Shown: one piece after another, positions 41,420-49,844 of the stretch
Layout of the letters: each line of letters begins with the position of its first letter
Numbering within the stretch: position 1 is the stretch's first letter
NCBI RefSeq assembly: GCF_900103125.1
Contig: NZ_FNJV01000001.1
Span: forward strand, 248,001-312,000
Length of the DNA stretch: 64,000 nt
Source: Mucilaginibacter sp. OK268
Lineage (GTDB): Bacteria > Bacteroidota > Bacteroidia > Sphingobacteriales > Sphingobacteriaceae
Reading direction: 5' to 3'
Position numbers and translations under genes: made by a program
The notes under the pieces: generated by a model
Seen by the model: only the letters and a program-made list of their open reading frames with translations
Told to the model about the DNA's origin: nothing
Database searches by the model: none

Positions 41420-43423
41420 TCAATTCGCCCCATAGCTTATAGTGGGGATAGTCGCCTTTGGCAGCGCCAGCAAAAACGTTGATCCTTTACCCTCAATGCT
41501 TTCTACCTGTATCCGGCCGTTATGGTCATCCATCACCTGCCGGCACAAGTACAGGCCAATACCAAAACCTGATGTGTTGGTGGTGAATTTATTACGGACG
41601 CGGTAAAATTTTTCAAAAAGACGCTCCTGGTCCGCAGGCGAAATTCCATAACCTTCATCCCGTACAGATATCTTTACCTCGTCGCCTTCCTTATAGCATC
41701 TGATTTCAATGCTGCTGCCTTGGGTAGAAAATTTGGTTGCATTACTGAGTATGTTGAGCAGGACAGAGCCAATCTTTTCTCTGTCGGCATATACCAGGAT
41801 ATCTTCGCAAAGGGTAATGTCTATCGAATGTGTGCCGTTGGCGGTGAAGACTACCTGGTCTACCATCTCTTTTACCAGTTCACTGATGTAAAAATGATTG
41901 CGATTCATATCCATCTTACCGGATTGGAAACGTGCAACATCAAGGAAACTATTGATCAATACGTTCATTTTTTTGATCTGCCTGTATGCTTTATCTATTC
42001 CTCCGGGTATGAGCGCTTCAGTATCACTTTCAAGTTTGAGCTTGAGCAGTTGAATCATTGCACTAAGGGTCGTCAGCGGTGTTTTCAGCTCATGGCTGAC
42101 GATACTGATAAAGTCATCCTTGCGTAGTTCTTCCAGTTTTCTATCTGTAATGTCGAGCACAGAGCCGATAAACCGTACAGCAACATCTTCGGTGTTGAAA
42201 AATACTTTTCCAATGGCCCTTATCCAGCGCAATTTGCCATCCGCTGCACCGATAGTGCGATACTCGATATCGTAATCCCCTTTGCTAACCGATTTGTTAT
42301 AAAGATTTTCAATCACCTTGCTGACCCTGTCCCTGTCTTCTGGATGCAGTCCGGTTAGAAAGTCGTGACTATAGGATACGCTATCCTGGTGGGTAATCCC
42401 AAACAGCATGCGGCAGCGCTCATCCCATTCCATCGTACCATTAACAAGATCCAGGTCGAAGGTCCCCAGTTGCGCTGCCGTCTTGGACAGCCTGGATTGC
42501 TCAAGTGCCATTTCAAGTTTTCTGTTAGTGTCTTTGAGCTCTTGCATAGCATTACGCTCACCAGTGACGTCCTGAAGTGTACCACTGAACCGTTTTACCT
42601 CCTGCTGTTCGTTAAACAGCGCCTGACCTTTTGCTTTAACCAGACGTGATTCCTGCAGTTCGGGATTAAGAATAGTGTATTCGATGTCATATCGTCCACC
42701 TGACTCAAAGGCCATCGCGCTACTAATAGCATCGGTTACCCTTTGCCTGTCCGTTTCTGCTATCACCTCTGTTGCGCGCGATAGGGGTAACTCCGAATTT
42801 GCAGGTAGCCCAAACCAGGATTTCAGTCGTTCATTACAGGTAAAATGGTTGGTGGCAGGATTAAGGTCCCAGGTACCCAATTCGGCAGCCGCTATTGCAA
42901 ACTCCAGCTCCGATTTAGCCTGTAACAGTTCATTAAAGGCATTTACTTTCTTGGTTGTTTCTGTGCAGATCACCAGGACCCCGCCGGTTTTGCCGCATGC
43001 GTCCAGCACCCGGCTGTAGCTAAATGTCCAGTAAGCATCTTCCAACCGGCCATTTCGATAAATAGGTATAAGCTGATCTTCATTCCAGGTACTTCCGTCT
43101 CCTATGAGTATCTGGTCGATCAATGGCTTGATCGTAGGCCATGTTTCTTTCCAGCAATCGGCACCGCATTGGCCTAATGCTCTCGGATGTTTACCACTAT
43201 TTCCCAGGCTGGGCCTGTAGGCGTCGTTATAGAACTGAATCAATTGCGGTCCCCACCATAAGAACATTGGGAACCTGGAGTTCAGCATAATGCTGATGGT
43301 GTTCAGCAGGTTTAGTGACCAGGTATTTGGATGTCCCAGGTCACCGGATGCCCAATCGTAAGAACGGATCAAAGCGCCCATTTCGCCGCCGCCTTCAAAG
43401 TATAATTCGTACTTGTTTTCCAT
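41420..43423 (-). CDS. Multi-PAS sensor histidine kinase
   Basis: A 667-aa cytoplasmic kinase. The N-terminal ~150 residues form a divergent PAS/GAF-like sensor (PMFLWWGPQLIQFYNDAYRP) seen in many soil-bacterial kinases. Two further PAS/PAC domains follow (~160-300, ~305-430), the second with MEWDERCRMLFGIT. HisKA carries His444 (SIVSHELKTPLTTL), and HATPase_c shows LLNILSNATKFS, VRDEGYGIS and SGFGIGLYL. It is convergent with the receiver gene at 40971 and 352 nt from a second receiver gene. Confidence 0.94.
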   Translation of the reverse strand: MENKYELYFEGGGEMGALIRSYDWASGDLGHPNTWSLNLLNTISIMLNSRFPMFLWWGPQLIQFYNDAYRPSLGNSGKHPRALGQCGADCWKETWPTIKPLIDQILIGDGSTWNEDQLIPIYRNGRLEDAYWTFSYSRVLDACGKTGGVLVICTETTKKVNAFNELLQAKSELEFAIAAAELGTWDLNPATNHFTCNERLKSWFGLPANSELPLSRATEVIAETDRQRVTDAISSAMAFESGGRYDIEYTILNPELQESRLVKAKGQALFNEQQEVKRFSGTLQDVTGERNAMQELKDTNRKLEMALEQSRLSKTAAQLGTFDLDLVNGTMEWDERCRMLFGITHQDSVSYSHDFLTGLHPEDRDRVSKVIENLYNKSVSKGDYDIEYRTIGAADGKLRWIRAIGKVFFNTEDVAVRFIGSVLDITDRKLEELRKDDFISIVSHELKTPLTTLSAMIQLLKLKLESDTEALIPGGIDKAYRQIKKMNVLINSFLDVARFQSGKMDMNRNHFYISELVKEMVDQVVFTANGTHSIDITLCEDILVYADREKIGSVLLNILSNATKFSTQGSSIEIRCYKEGDEVKISVRDEGYGISPADQERLFEKFYRVRNKFTTNTSGFGIGLYLCRQVMDDHNGRIQVESIEGKGSTFLLALPKATIPTISYGAN

Positions 43424-43775
43424 ATTGGACCGAGTGAAAGCATTTACCGTACTCTAAAAAAGCGAAATTCGTACCCCGGACTGCCAGGGGCAATGAGTTA
43501 ACGAACTATTGCAACATTTGTTTAAACAATTAAAAACTGATCTTTAAGGTGAACCATCGGGAACTGAGACGTTCCTGTACCAGGTACGAAGGAATCGGCG
43601 GCTGATCTGAACGTCAATACGTCTGGCCGCTACAGAAGCCGCTTACCTTGCTGTGATAGCTTTCTATAACCAGAGATCCAAATTACGGGTAACCAAGAAA
43701 GTAATTGGCAATTACTGATAATAGTTCTTAACTTTAATTATTTCCATTCGAAACTACATCTAATTTGCCTTCTTG
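43424..43775. other. Divergent intergenic region
   Basis: The gap between the PAS kinase (leftward) and a receiver gene (rightward) should hold two promoters. I see no RNA gene, long repeat or convincing open frame. An 11-bp near-palindrome, GTACCaGGTAC, occurs near 43579 but is too short to interpret. Confidence 0.45.
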
Positions 43776-44147
43776 ATGCATGAAACCATAGTTATTCAGG
43801 AAACGGACGCAGACGTGATGCGTGCCTTAACAGTTGCACTGGAACTGGAAAATTTTATTATTTGTCCCATTGAAAATTGCAAAAGTGACTATATTGATTT
43901 AATCGATCAGGCACGGCCGCATCTCGTAATGCTGGACTACAGACTTTCCGGAGATAACTGCATTGATATGTGCCGGGCGATAAAATCCAGATTCCCTTAC
44001 CTTCCGGTGATTGCGATGAGTTGCAACAGCAATATTCATGAGCACTTCGATAAAGCCGGGTTCGACGCCTATATCAGGAAGCCTTTTGACCTGGACCTTT
44101 TATATCTTATAGTTCACAAATATATAAACAAGTCAGAAAAAGAATAA
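43776..44147 (+). CDS. Single-domain response regulator
   Basis: A 123-aa receiver with phospho-acceptor Asp54 (HLVMLDYRLSGDNC) and Lys102 (AYIRKPFDLD). The acidic pocket is altered (ETDAD instead of EDD), so Mg2+ binding may be weaker. The ATG at 43776 is preceded by an in-frame TTG at 43773; I prefer the ATG. It is convergent with the PAS kinase at 44165-45604, 17 nt apart, and likely takes part in the same phosphorelay. Confidence 0.88.
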   Translation: MHETIVIQETDADVMRALTVALELENFIICPIENCKSDYIDLIDQARPHLVMLDYRLSGDNCIDMCRAIKSRFPYLPVIAMSCNSNIHEHFDKAGFDAYIRKPFDLDLLYLIVHKYINKSEKE

Positions 44148-44164
44148 AGCGACGTAAGGCACAC

Positions 44165-45604
44165 CTAAAGTGGGATGGTAAACCAGAAGGTACTTCCGGA
44201 ACCTACTTTGCTATCCACCCCGATTGCTCCCCCATGTTTCTTAATGATCTCAGAACTGATAAATAGTCCAAGCCCAAGCCCGGTATATTGAGTATCCAAT
44301 TTACCCGCCTGATAATGGCGATTAAACAGAAGAGAAAGCTTAGCTTCCGGTATCCCCGGCCCATAGTCTGTAACCGATACTTTTGCTTCCGCCCCGATCT
44401 TTTCGATGTTGATATTAACTTTCCTGGCGTTTGGAGCATATTTAATGGCATTGCTCAGGAAATTAATAATGACCCTTTCAATGCGTTCGGCATCAGCAGT
44501 AACCATCAGGTCTGAAGGGCCGCTAATGTCTACATCATGGGAACCTTCGAGGCGCAAATGTCCACTGGATTCTTCGATAACCTTGTACAGATTAAATGTC
44601 GTCTTTTTCAAGTTAAGTTGATCCTGGTATGTCTTACTGGCATTTAACAGATCATTAACCAGGACAACAATTTTATCCACACTTCGATTGGACTGGACTA
44701 CTAATGCTTTTAGCCTATCTGGTAAGCCCTCCTGCATCCTGGCGAGAAGCTGAAGGGAGGTTTTCAAGCTGGTAATCGGCGTCTTGAGCTCATGACTGGC
44801 GATACTTATAAAATCGTCTTTGTGCCGCTCGGCCAGTTTATCCCTTGTGATATCTGCTATTGTTCCCAATACTTTGTCGGCATTACCGGAAGGATCATCT
44901 TCTATTTTGCCCTGAAAATTCACCCATTTAAGCGATCCATCCTTTGTTATAAGCCGTAATTGAAGATCCATCGATTTATGGTCGGGAAGTGATCGGATTG
45001 CCGACAAAAACTTAGGGCGGTCTTCTTCCAATATCAGTGGCAGATAACTTTCAATTGTCCATTGTGGCTGCAAACTGTCATAGCCAAATAGTTCATCGTG
45101 CCCTTCGGAACGGTGAACCGCATTGTTTTTTAATGACATTTGCCAAACTGCCATTTTTGAATACTTCAAAGCCATGTTCAACCGTTTTTGACTTTCTTCG
45201 AAATCTTTCAGCGCGGTAATGTCATCGAGAACGGTGAATCCATAGGTTTCGCCCTGATCCTCAAAAAGGATAGTTGTAACGTTTACCCATACAAGGGATT
45301 TGTCTTTTTTATAAAGACAGGCCTGGAGTTTAAAAAAAGGAACCTCATTTGACCATAATTCCATTTGTAACTCATGCCAATGCTTGCGATAGTCTTCACA
45401 GGCATGTTCCAGGATCTTGGTTCCTTCAATTTCACTTGCGCTGTATCCCATTAATTCTGCCAGTGCGTCATTGACCTTTAAAATGGTCAGATCTCGCCCA
45501 ATTATCTTGCTGGCTGCACTGGTACGTTTAAATATGGTATTAAATTTATCGTCGCATTCCCGAAATCTTTTCTCGAAATCCTGGGGATCAGTTTTCTGTT
45601 GCAT
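44165..45604 (-). CDS. PAS domain sensor histidine kinase
   Basis: A ~479-aa soluble kinase. A PAS domain (~15-130) contains KIIGRDLTILKVNDALAELM and SASEIEGTKILEHAC. A second PAS (~140-260) contains HRSEGHDELFGYDSLQPQ. HisKA carries the acceptor His271 (SIASHELKTPITSL), then HATPase_c with FLSNAIKYAPNARKV, VTDYGPGIPEA and TGLGLGLFIS. I choose the ATG at 45604 (MQQKTDPQDF); the longer frame from 45673 adds a basic, non-family leader. Confidence 0.92.
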   Translation of the reverse strand: MQQKTDPQDFEKRFRECDDKFNTIFKRTSAASKIIGRDLTILKVNDALAELMGYSASEIEGTKILEHACEDYRKHWHELQMELWSNEVPFFKLQACLYKKDKSLVWVNVTTILFEDQGETYGFTVLDDITALKDFEESQKRLNMALKYSKMAVWQMSLKNNAVHRSEGHDELFGYDSLQPQWTIESYLPLILEEDRPKFLSAIRSLPDHKSMDLQLRLITKDGSLKWVNFQGKIEDDPSGNADKVLGTIADITRDKLAERHKDDFISIASHELKTPITSLKTSLQLLARMQEGLPDRLKALVVQSNRSVDKIVVLVNDLLNASKTYQDQLNLKKTTFNLYKVIEESSGHLRLEGSHDVDISGPSDLMVTADAERIERVIINFLSNAIKYAPNARKVNINIEKIGAEAKVSVTDYGPGIPEAKLSLLFNRHYQAGKLDTQYTGLGLGLFISSEIIKKHGGAIGVDSKVGSGSTFWFTIPL

Positions 45605-45687
45605 AGACAAACGATTTATCAACTTGTAATAAACACGTTTAGGACCTAAAGTGTTTGATACCATCCGAAGCAACCTTTCTTATTTTT

Positions 45688-45914
45688 TTACCTCCTGGTA
45701 AGAAGCTCATAACTTGATAAGAAGATTAATTTGTGGATTAAACCATGAACGGTTAGGATTTCATCTTCGATGCAGCTGACCCAGACATTTCGCTCTACAT
45801 AAATCTTTTCAATTTTATGAAGGGTTTCGGTAAGCCCTGATTTACTTGCACCTAGCATTACCCCTTTCCGGCAGACCAGTGCGCGTTTGAGATCATCACC
45901 CCCAAATTTGCCCG
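45688..45914 (-). pseudogene. Relic of a DUF421 (YetF-like) C-terminal domain
   Basis: On the minus strand an open stretch reads GDDLKRALVCRKGVMLG, then GLTETLHKIEKIYVERNVWV and SCIEDE, before a short unrelated tail. It parallels the DUF421 ending in this window at 30611-31099 (EDIMQGVRKSALTEDMEGIE, KVYMERNGEISAI). An in-frame stop lies just upstream, and the three transmembrane helices are missing. It lies between a kinase gene and the first palindromic repeat. The rest of 45674-46422 holds only that repeat. Confidence 0.5.
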
Positions 45915-45994
45915 CTCAAACTACAACGCCTTATTAACCTTTCTTATAGAGATACTGGGCATTGGCGATCCATGATTCAGTGAACTTCGGTCCA

Positions 45995-46167
45995 TACAAG
46001 TGTCAAGGCCACCGCTGGAGAACAAGCACAAGGCCCGCTTTGCATAGCTTTTACATTTTACCCGGTGGCGGGCTATATTCGCGGCCGTGGTGAATATGGG
46101 AATTAAAGCGGAGGCCGGACACTTTGCTTTGCATCCTCGCCATTCGGATTCTCCTTTAATGCCAGCC
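45995..46167. repeat. GC-rich palindromic cassette repeat, degenerate copy 1
   Basis: This copy keeps TGTCAAGG, ACCGCTGGA and AAGGCCCGCTT (46001-46040), then GCGGGCTATATTCGCGGCCG (46068 on) shared with the copy-2 flank, and CATTCGGATTCTCC (46141 on) shared with the copy-3 flank. It therefore joins the flanks of both other copies and may be closest to the full-length unit, although its stem is broken. Confidence 0.55.
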
Positions 46168-46422
46168 AAAATCAAGATTTCAACACAGATCGCTGTAACA
46201 AACCCTATAACCCGTAGTTGTAAATTACTCCTTATGCTTTAGTATATTCAGGTTAAGTCCCCGAAATTTGGAATGTGAATAATGAGATTTGAGGGATAAA
46301 ATATTTTGAAAAATAACAGGGCACAAGGGCATTCGGTTTTTCGGGCAATTTTTCTCTGAAATCATGGTAAAAAGTATAACCATTTTGGGGGATTGACCGT
46401 AAATCTTAATTAAAGTACACGG

Positions 46423-47586
46423 TTATTCTGAAACATTTTTCCAGCTTAGCACATTATATTTTGTTCTTTTTTCATTTTCAGAACCGCCATAGATCAGTGT
46501 TTTATTTACTTCGGCTGGAGCTGCAATTTCTTCAAAACGATCCATTTCTTTGAATAAACCGGTGGTAATGGTTTGAGTTGCCTTGATCTCAAAAATGGAA
46601 AAGCCTTGCCCTTTTGTCATCAGCAGATCAACCTCATGCGCATTACTATCCTGCCAGAAATAATAATCCTGATGCAGATATAAGTGATGGTTCTTTTTTT
46701 GATATTCAGCCAGTATCATATTCTCAAATATGTGCCCTTTCAATCTGTTCTCTTCCAATTCTTCAGCAGTTCTTATTCCTAACAAATGATTTAACAAGCC
46801 GGTATCGTAAAAATACAACTTGGGGCTTTTGACCAGGCGCTTATTGAAGTTTTGATGATAAGGCTGCAAAAGGAATATAATATAACTGCTTTCGAGTATA
46901 GATAACCAAGCTTTAGCGGTTGTATGTGAAATATCGCACTCATTAGCTAAGGCGCTGAAATTTAATAATTGCCCCGCACGCCCTGCGCACAAACCTAAGA
47001 ATGTCCGAAAAAGTTTCAAGTCCCTGATATTCATTAATTCTGTTACATCTTTTTCTATATAGGTTTGAATGTAATTTGCATAAAAAATAACAGGGTCAAT
47101 ATCCCTGTCGAAAATAGCCGGATAGAAACCCTTAACGCAGGTTCGGGTATAGGAATCTGCTAATAAGCCACCAGGCTTTAATTCAGTAAAATCCAAAGGG
47201 AGTAATTTGAATAAGGCTACTCTGCCTGCAAGGGTTTGGGTAATGCTGTTTAATAAATGGAAGTTTTGTGAGCCAGATAGGATATATTGTCCCATTATTT
47301 TTGATTCATCAACCCTGCTCTGTATATAAGAGAACAAAGCTGGCGCTCGTTGGACCTCATCCAGAATAACTTTCTGATCATATTGATTCAAAAAAGCAAC
47401 AGGATCTTCTAAAGCAAATGAACGTGTATTTGGATTTTCCAATGTTACATAACGGTAATCACTAAAAAGCTCTTTTAACAAAGTTGTCTTACCTGATTGG
47501 CGGGGACCAGTAACAGCTAAAACAGGAAATTTTGTTTGTTGGGCCTTAATAATAGGTGCTATCTGTCTTGGTATAAATTTGCTCAT
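46423..47586 (-). CDS. AAA ATPase with DUF4143 domain
   Basis: A 387-aa protein. The AAA_14 ATPase domain has Walker A GPRQSGKTT (27-35), Walker B VILDEVQR (73-80) and ILSGSQNFHLLNSITQTLAG. The C-terminal DUF4143 (~200-350) contains ANECDISHTTAKAWLSILES, YFYDTGLLNHLLGI and FWQDSNAHEVDLLM, a PD-(D/E)xK-like pattern. The family is patchily spread, linked to mobile DNA, and has no settled function. Three direct repeats at an exact 22-bp period lie just upstream (47613-47666), and palindromic repeats flank the gene on both sides. Confidence 0.92.
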   Translation of the reverse strand: MSKFIPRQIAPIIKAQQTKFPVLAVTGPRQSGKTTLLKELFSDYRYVTLENPNTRSFALEDPVAFLNQYDQKVILDEVQRAPALFSYIQSRVDESKIMGQYILSGSQNFHLLNSITQTLAGRVALFKLLPLDFTELKPGGLLADSYTRTCVKGFYPAIFDRDIDPVIFYANYIQTYIEKDVTELMNIRDLKLFRTFLGLCAGRAGQLLNFSALANECDISHTTAKAWLSILESSYIIFLLQPYHQNFNKRLVKSPKLYFYDTGLLNHLLGIRTAEELEENRLKGHIFENMILAEYQKKNHHLYLHQDYYFWQDSNAHEVDLLMTKGQGFSIFEIKATQTITTGLFKEMDRFEEIAAPAEVNKTLIYGGSENEKRTKYNVLSWKNVSE

Positions 47587-47612
47587 CTCTTATAAAATAA
47601 CAGACAAATTTA

Positions 47613-47666
47613 CAATTTACATGGCGAAAACTTTCAATTTACATAGCTTTAATTTGCAATATACAT
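47613..47666 (-). promoter_or_regulatory. Three phased direct repeats upstream of the DUF4143 ATPase gene
   Basis: CAATTTACAT occurs at 47613-47622 and 47635-47644, and CAATATACAT at 47657-47666. The starts are exactly 22 bp apart, about two helical turns. The array begins 27 nt from the ATPase start codon. Such same-face phasing suggests a protein-binding operator array in the promoter. Confidence 0.6.
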
Positions 47667-47751
47667 GAAAAAGGCTTCTGTAGATAATCTACGTTATAAA
47701 AGAGCAATATACTGCACTTTTTGCTGGGCTTCTTTGCAAAGTATAAGGTTT

Positions 47752-47787
47752 ACATTAAAAAGTGTAGTTTAATGCACTTTTTAATGT
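47752..47787. promoter_or_regulatory. 13-bp inverted repeat, operator- or terminator-like
   Basis: ACATTAAAAAGTG (47752-47764) and CACTTTTTAATGT (47775-47787) are exact reverse complements around a 10-nt spacer. A related ACTGCACTTTTT sits at 47711. No gene is seen nearby other than the ATPase gene about 170 bp to its left. Confidence 0.45.
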
Positions 47788-47839
47788 AATTACAAGAAAT
47801 AGGAAAGCTTGTGAACAACCGAGCTTTATTCAACGCTTA

Positions 47840-47971
47840 AGCAACAAAAGCGCTTAGCCGGATCAAATGTCAAGGGCGGGCCAACCGCTGGAAGCGGACA
47901 CAACGGCCCGCTTGTGTACCCTTGACCTTTGATTCCGGCGTGGGCTATCTTCGCGACCGCGGTGAATAAGG
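47840..47971. repeat. GC-rich palindromic cassette repeat, copy 2
   Basis: An imperfect hairpin spans 47857-47939: GCCGGATCAAA / TTTGATTCCGGC outside, AAGGGCGGGCC / GGCCCGC and CCCTT inside, and CCGCT-GGA-AGCGG at the tip. The outer stem differs from that of copy 3 by compensatory changes. It is followed by GGGCTATCTTCGCGACCGCG, shared with copy 1. The rest of 47587-48023 holds the two operator-like sites listed separately. Confidence 0.7.
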
Positions 47972-48023
47972 ATTTTATTTTTTCTCACCAGGAGGAAAAT
48001 CCACAATGTATAACTGTGACTTG

Positions 48024-48947
48024 TCAATTAAACAACCGTTGCTTTTTATTCCAAATTTCCAGGTATAGTGCCTTTTTTTCGGGGCTCAGGAATGATGCTT
48101 CAATCATCTTACCAACCTCCTTATTACCGGAGGAAAATTTGTTATAGGTATTCCGAACGGCGGTTTCAGGTATATTCATACTTCTTGCCAACACGTCAAA
48201 ATCAGATAATCCAATTCTTTTCTTTTTGCCGTTTATTGTCAGGGCCAATTCTTCATCGTCCTGTGGATTAACAAGATTTACATTTAAAAGGTCATAGGCA
48301 GGGCTTAGGCTTACTCCTTCGTCCCCGTACAGCACAGAGAAGTTCTTCAGGTGCATATCATTGTTGCCTGTCAAAAAAGAAAATAACACCATTTCAAAAT
48401 AAGTCAGCGCATCAAAACCAGTTTGAGTACAGTATTTCAGGATAAGCTTACCGATCTTTTCATAAGATCCCTTGTATTTATTTTCTGTTAAAAATTCAGA
48501 AAGCTGGCAGAAATCTTCCATGTGAACCTTATGGCCTTTCACCCGGTCAAATCTACGGGCAAGATAAACCAAACTGCCGTCTGATGCCTCCATTAAAGTA
48601 TGATCGCAAGTTGGCATTTTAAACAGGCTTGCCAAATGCATAGTCAGATCTTCTGATTGCGGCATTTCCGGAAAACCAGGATGTTGTGGTTTAAGTATGT
48701 ATTCTCCCCAAAGTCCTACTATAGTCAGACGGTTGTGCTCCTTCGTCTTTTTCAGGGTAACAGAAAGCTTGGGCTGAACTCCGGTCACAGCGATCCTTTC
48801 GTTGATGGTCTGTTCGCCCAACGTTTTCAAAAGTTTATTATTCAATTCCAGCTCAGGTACCTTAGCCGTACCAAAAAAACGCTTTGAACATTTTTCATGA
48901 AAAGACGATGTACCTGCATCCTGATAACAAAACCAACAATTTGCCAT
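48024..48947 (-). CDS. HipA-family toxin kinase, C-terminal part (HipT-like)
   Basis: A 307-aa HipA C-terminal kinase. A Cys-rich start (MANCWFCYQDAGTSSFHEKC) looks like a small zinc knuckle. Kinase elements follow: GVQPKLSV (56-63), the ATP-binding Lys86 (EYILKPQ), catalytic Asp197 (GNNDMHLKNFS) and metal-binding Asp219 (SPAYDLL). The N-terminal HipA subdomain is a separate gene just upstream. By HipA/HipT precedent it would phosphorylate an aminoacyl-tRNA synthetase and cause growth arrest; the target here is unknown. Confidence 0.9.
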   Translation of the reverse strand: MANCWFCYQDAGTSSFHEKCSKRFFGTAKVPELELNNKLLKTLGEQTINERIAVTGVQPKLSVTLKKTKEHNRLTIVGLWGEYILKPQHPGFPEMPQSEDLTMHLASLFKMPTCDHTLMEASDGSLVYLARRFDRVKGHKVHMEDFCQLSEFLTENKYKGSYEKIGKLILKYCTQTGFDALTYFEMVLFSFLTGNNDMHLKNFSVLYGDEGVSLSPAYDLLNVNLVNPQDDEELALTINGKKKRIGLSDFDVLARSMNIPETAVRNTYNKFSSGNKEVGKMIEASFLSPEKKALYLEIWNKKQRLFN

Positions 48948-48950
48948 AGC

Positions 48951-49277
48951 TTAATCTATTTCGGGAATAACCGTTACAGCTCCGATTGCATCCCTGCATG
49001 TTAATAGTAATAATTCAAACCGGTCATTGCTTTTGACCTTCCAGTGTTTTGTTGCCAAATCCAGCAGCCAACCTTCCGGTATCAAGCCATCGAAAAAAGC
49101 AAACAATACTTTACTTTCATATCTCCGGGTTGACAATGGCAGCGTTAAGCTCACCGGTTTTGCGTTTTTATTCGCTAAATAATCAGCCTGGTAAGCAAAT
49201 TCGTAACCATCATCAGTTTCCGCTAGTACACCAGCCAGCGTGTCCTGAAAATACACCAAACCTTTCCTACTCATCAT
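48951..49277 (-). CDS. HipA N-terminal-domain protein (HipS-like)
   Basis: A 108-aa stand-alone HipA N-terminal subdomain (couple_hipA). Family sequence includes GLVYFQDTLAGVLAETDDGY, PVSLTLPLSTRRYESKVLFA and FFDGLIPEGWLLDLATKHW. In HipBST systems this small protein neutralises the kinase. It begins 11 nt inside the HipB-like gene and ends 3 nt before the HipT-like gene, so the three are coupled. A second ATG at 49274 is an equally good start. Confidence 0.88.
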   Translation of the reverse strand: MMSRKGLVYFQDTLAGVLAETDDGYEFAYQADYLANKNAKPVSLTLPLSTRRYESKVLFAFFDGLIPEGWLLDLATKHWKVKSNDRFELLLLTCRDAIGAVTVIPEID

Positions 49278-49470
49278 TTTTTACTTTTAATACCACTCCG
49301 AGTTCTGCGCCAAATAACATCAACACCTGATTCACTTTATCCATCCGCAATGTTGGTTTTCCCTGTTCCATCTCACGAACGACCCTAAGTCCGACTCCCG
49401 CTTTAGATGCCAGGTCTTCCTGTGTGAGATTTAGTGATTTCCTTTTTTTCTTTAAATATTCAGACAACAT
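49267..49470 (-). CDS. XRE-family antitoxin/repressor (HipB-like)
   Basis: A 67-aa helix-turn-helix protein: LSEYLKKKRKSLNLTQEDLA, then SKAGVGLRVVREMEQGKPTL and a short C-terminal strand. It is the DNA-binding member of the HipB/HipS/HipT operon and should repress it through the repeated TATACCC..CGGG sites upstream (49474-49568). A start at 49470 places the first operator over the leader. Confidence 0.92.
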   Translation of the reverse strand: MLSEYLKKKRKSLNLTQEDLASKAGVGLRVVREMEQGKPTLRMDKVNQVLMLFGAELGVVLKVKNDE

Positions 49471-49473
49471 ATT

Positions 49474-49568
49474 TATACCCCTTCGGGTACAAATATAACT
49501 TTAATTTATTAACTATACCCTATCGGGACTATATCCTCTATTAATATCACAATTATACCCTATCGGGA
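49474..49568 (-). promoter_or_regulatory. Three operator-like repeats upstream of the hipB-like gene
   Basis: TATACCCCTTCGGGTA (49474-49489), TATACCCTATCGGGA (49514-49528) and TATACCCTATCGGGA (49554-49568) share an inverted ACCC/GGG core. The repeats are spaced 40 bp apart, nearly four helical turns, which fits cooperative binding by a HipB-type dimer and autoregulation. Confidence 0.75.
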
Positions 49569-49844
49569 TTAGCGGTCAGTTTAAAAAAATCCAATTCTGG
49601 TTCTCTAAGTACCAGTATTTGAATAAAAATAAACCAGCGAACATTTTCCAGTAAATTACTATTACGAATTAGTTCATTGTTTAACTAGTTGCAGGTTAGC
49701 CCATGCATTCAGTCACAACAATTAAAAATTTTTACCCTCACTTTGTTATCCGATCAAAAAAACTCACATAATCAGGGTTAGTCCGTTTTATTTGATTAAG
49801 TATCTACTTGGTTAAACACCAACGAACAAGCGCACCTTATTCAC

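Noticed and set aside
45921..46175. Minus-strand 84-codon frame across the first palindromic repeat
   Set aside because: It runs through the GC-rich repeat and has Cys/Arg-rich random-looking sequence; the repeat explains the open frame.
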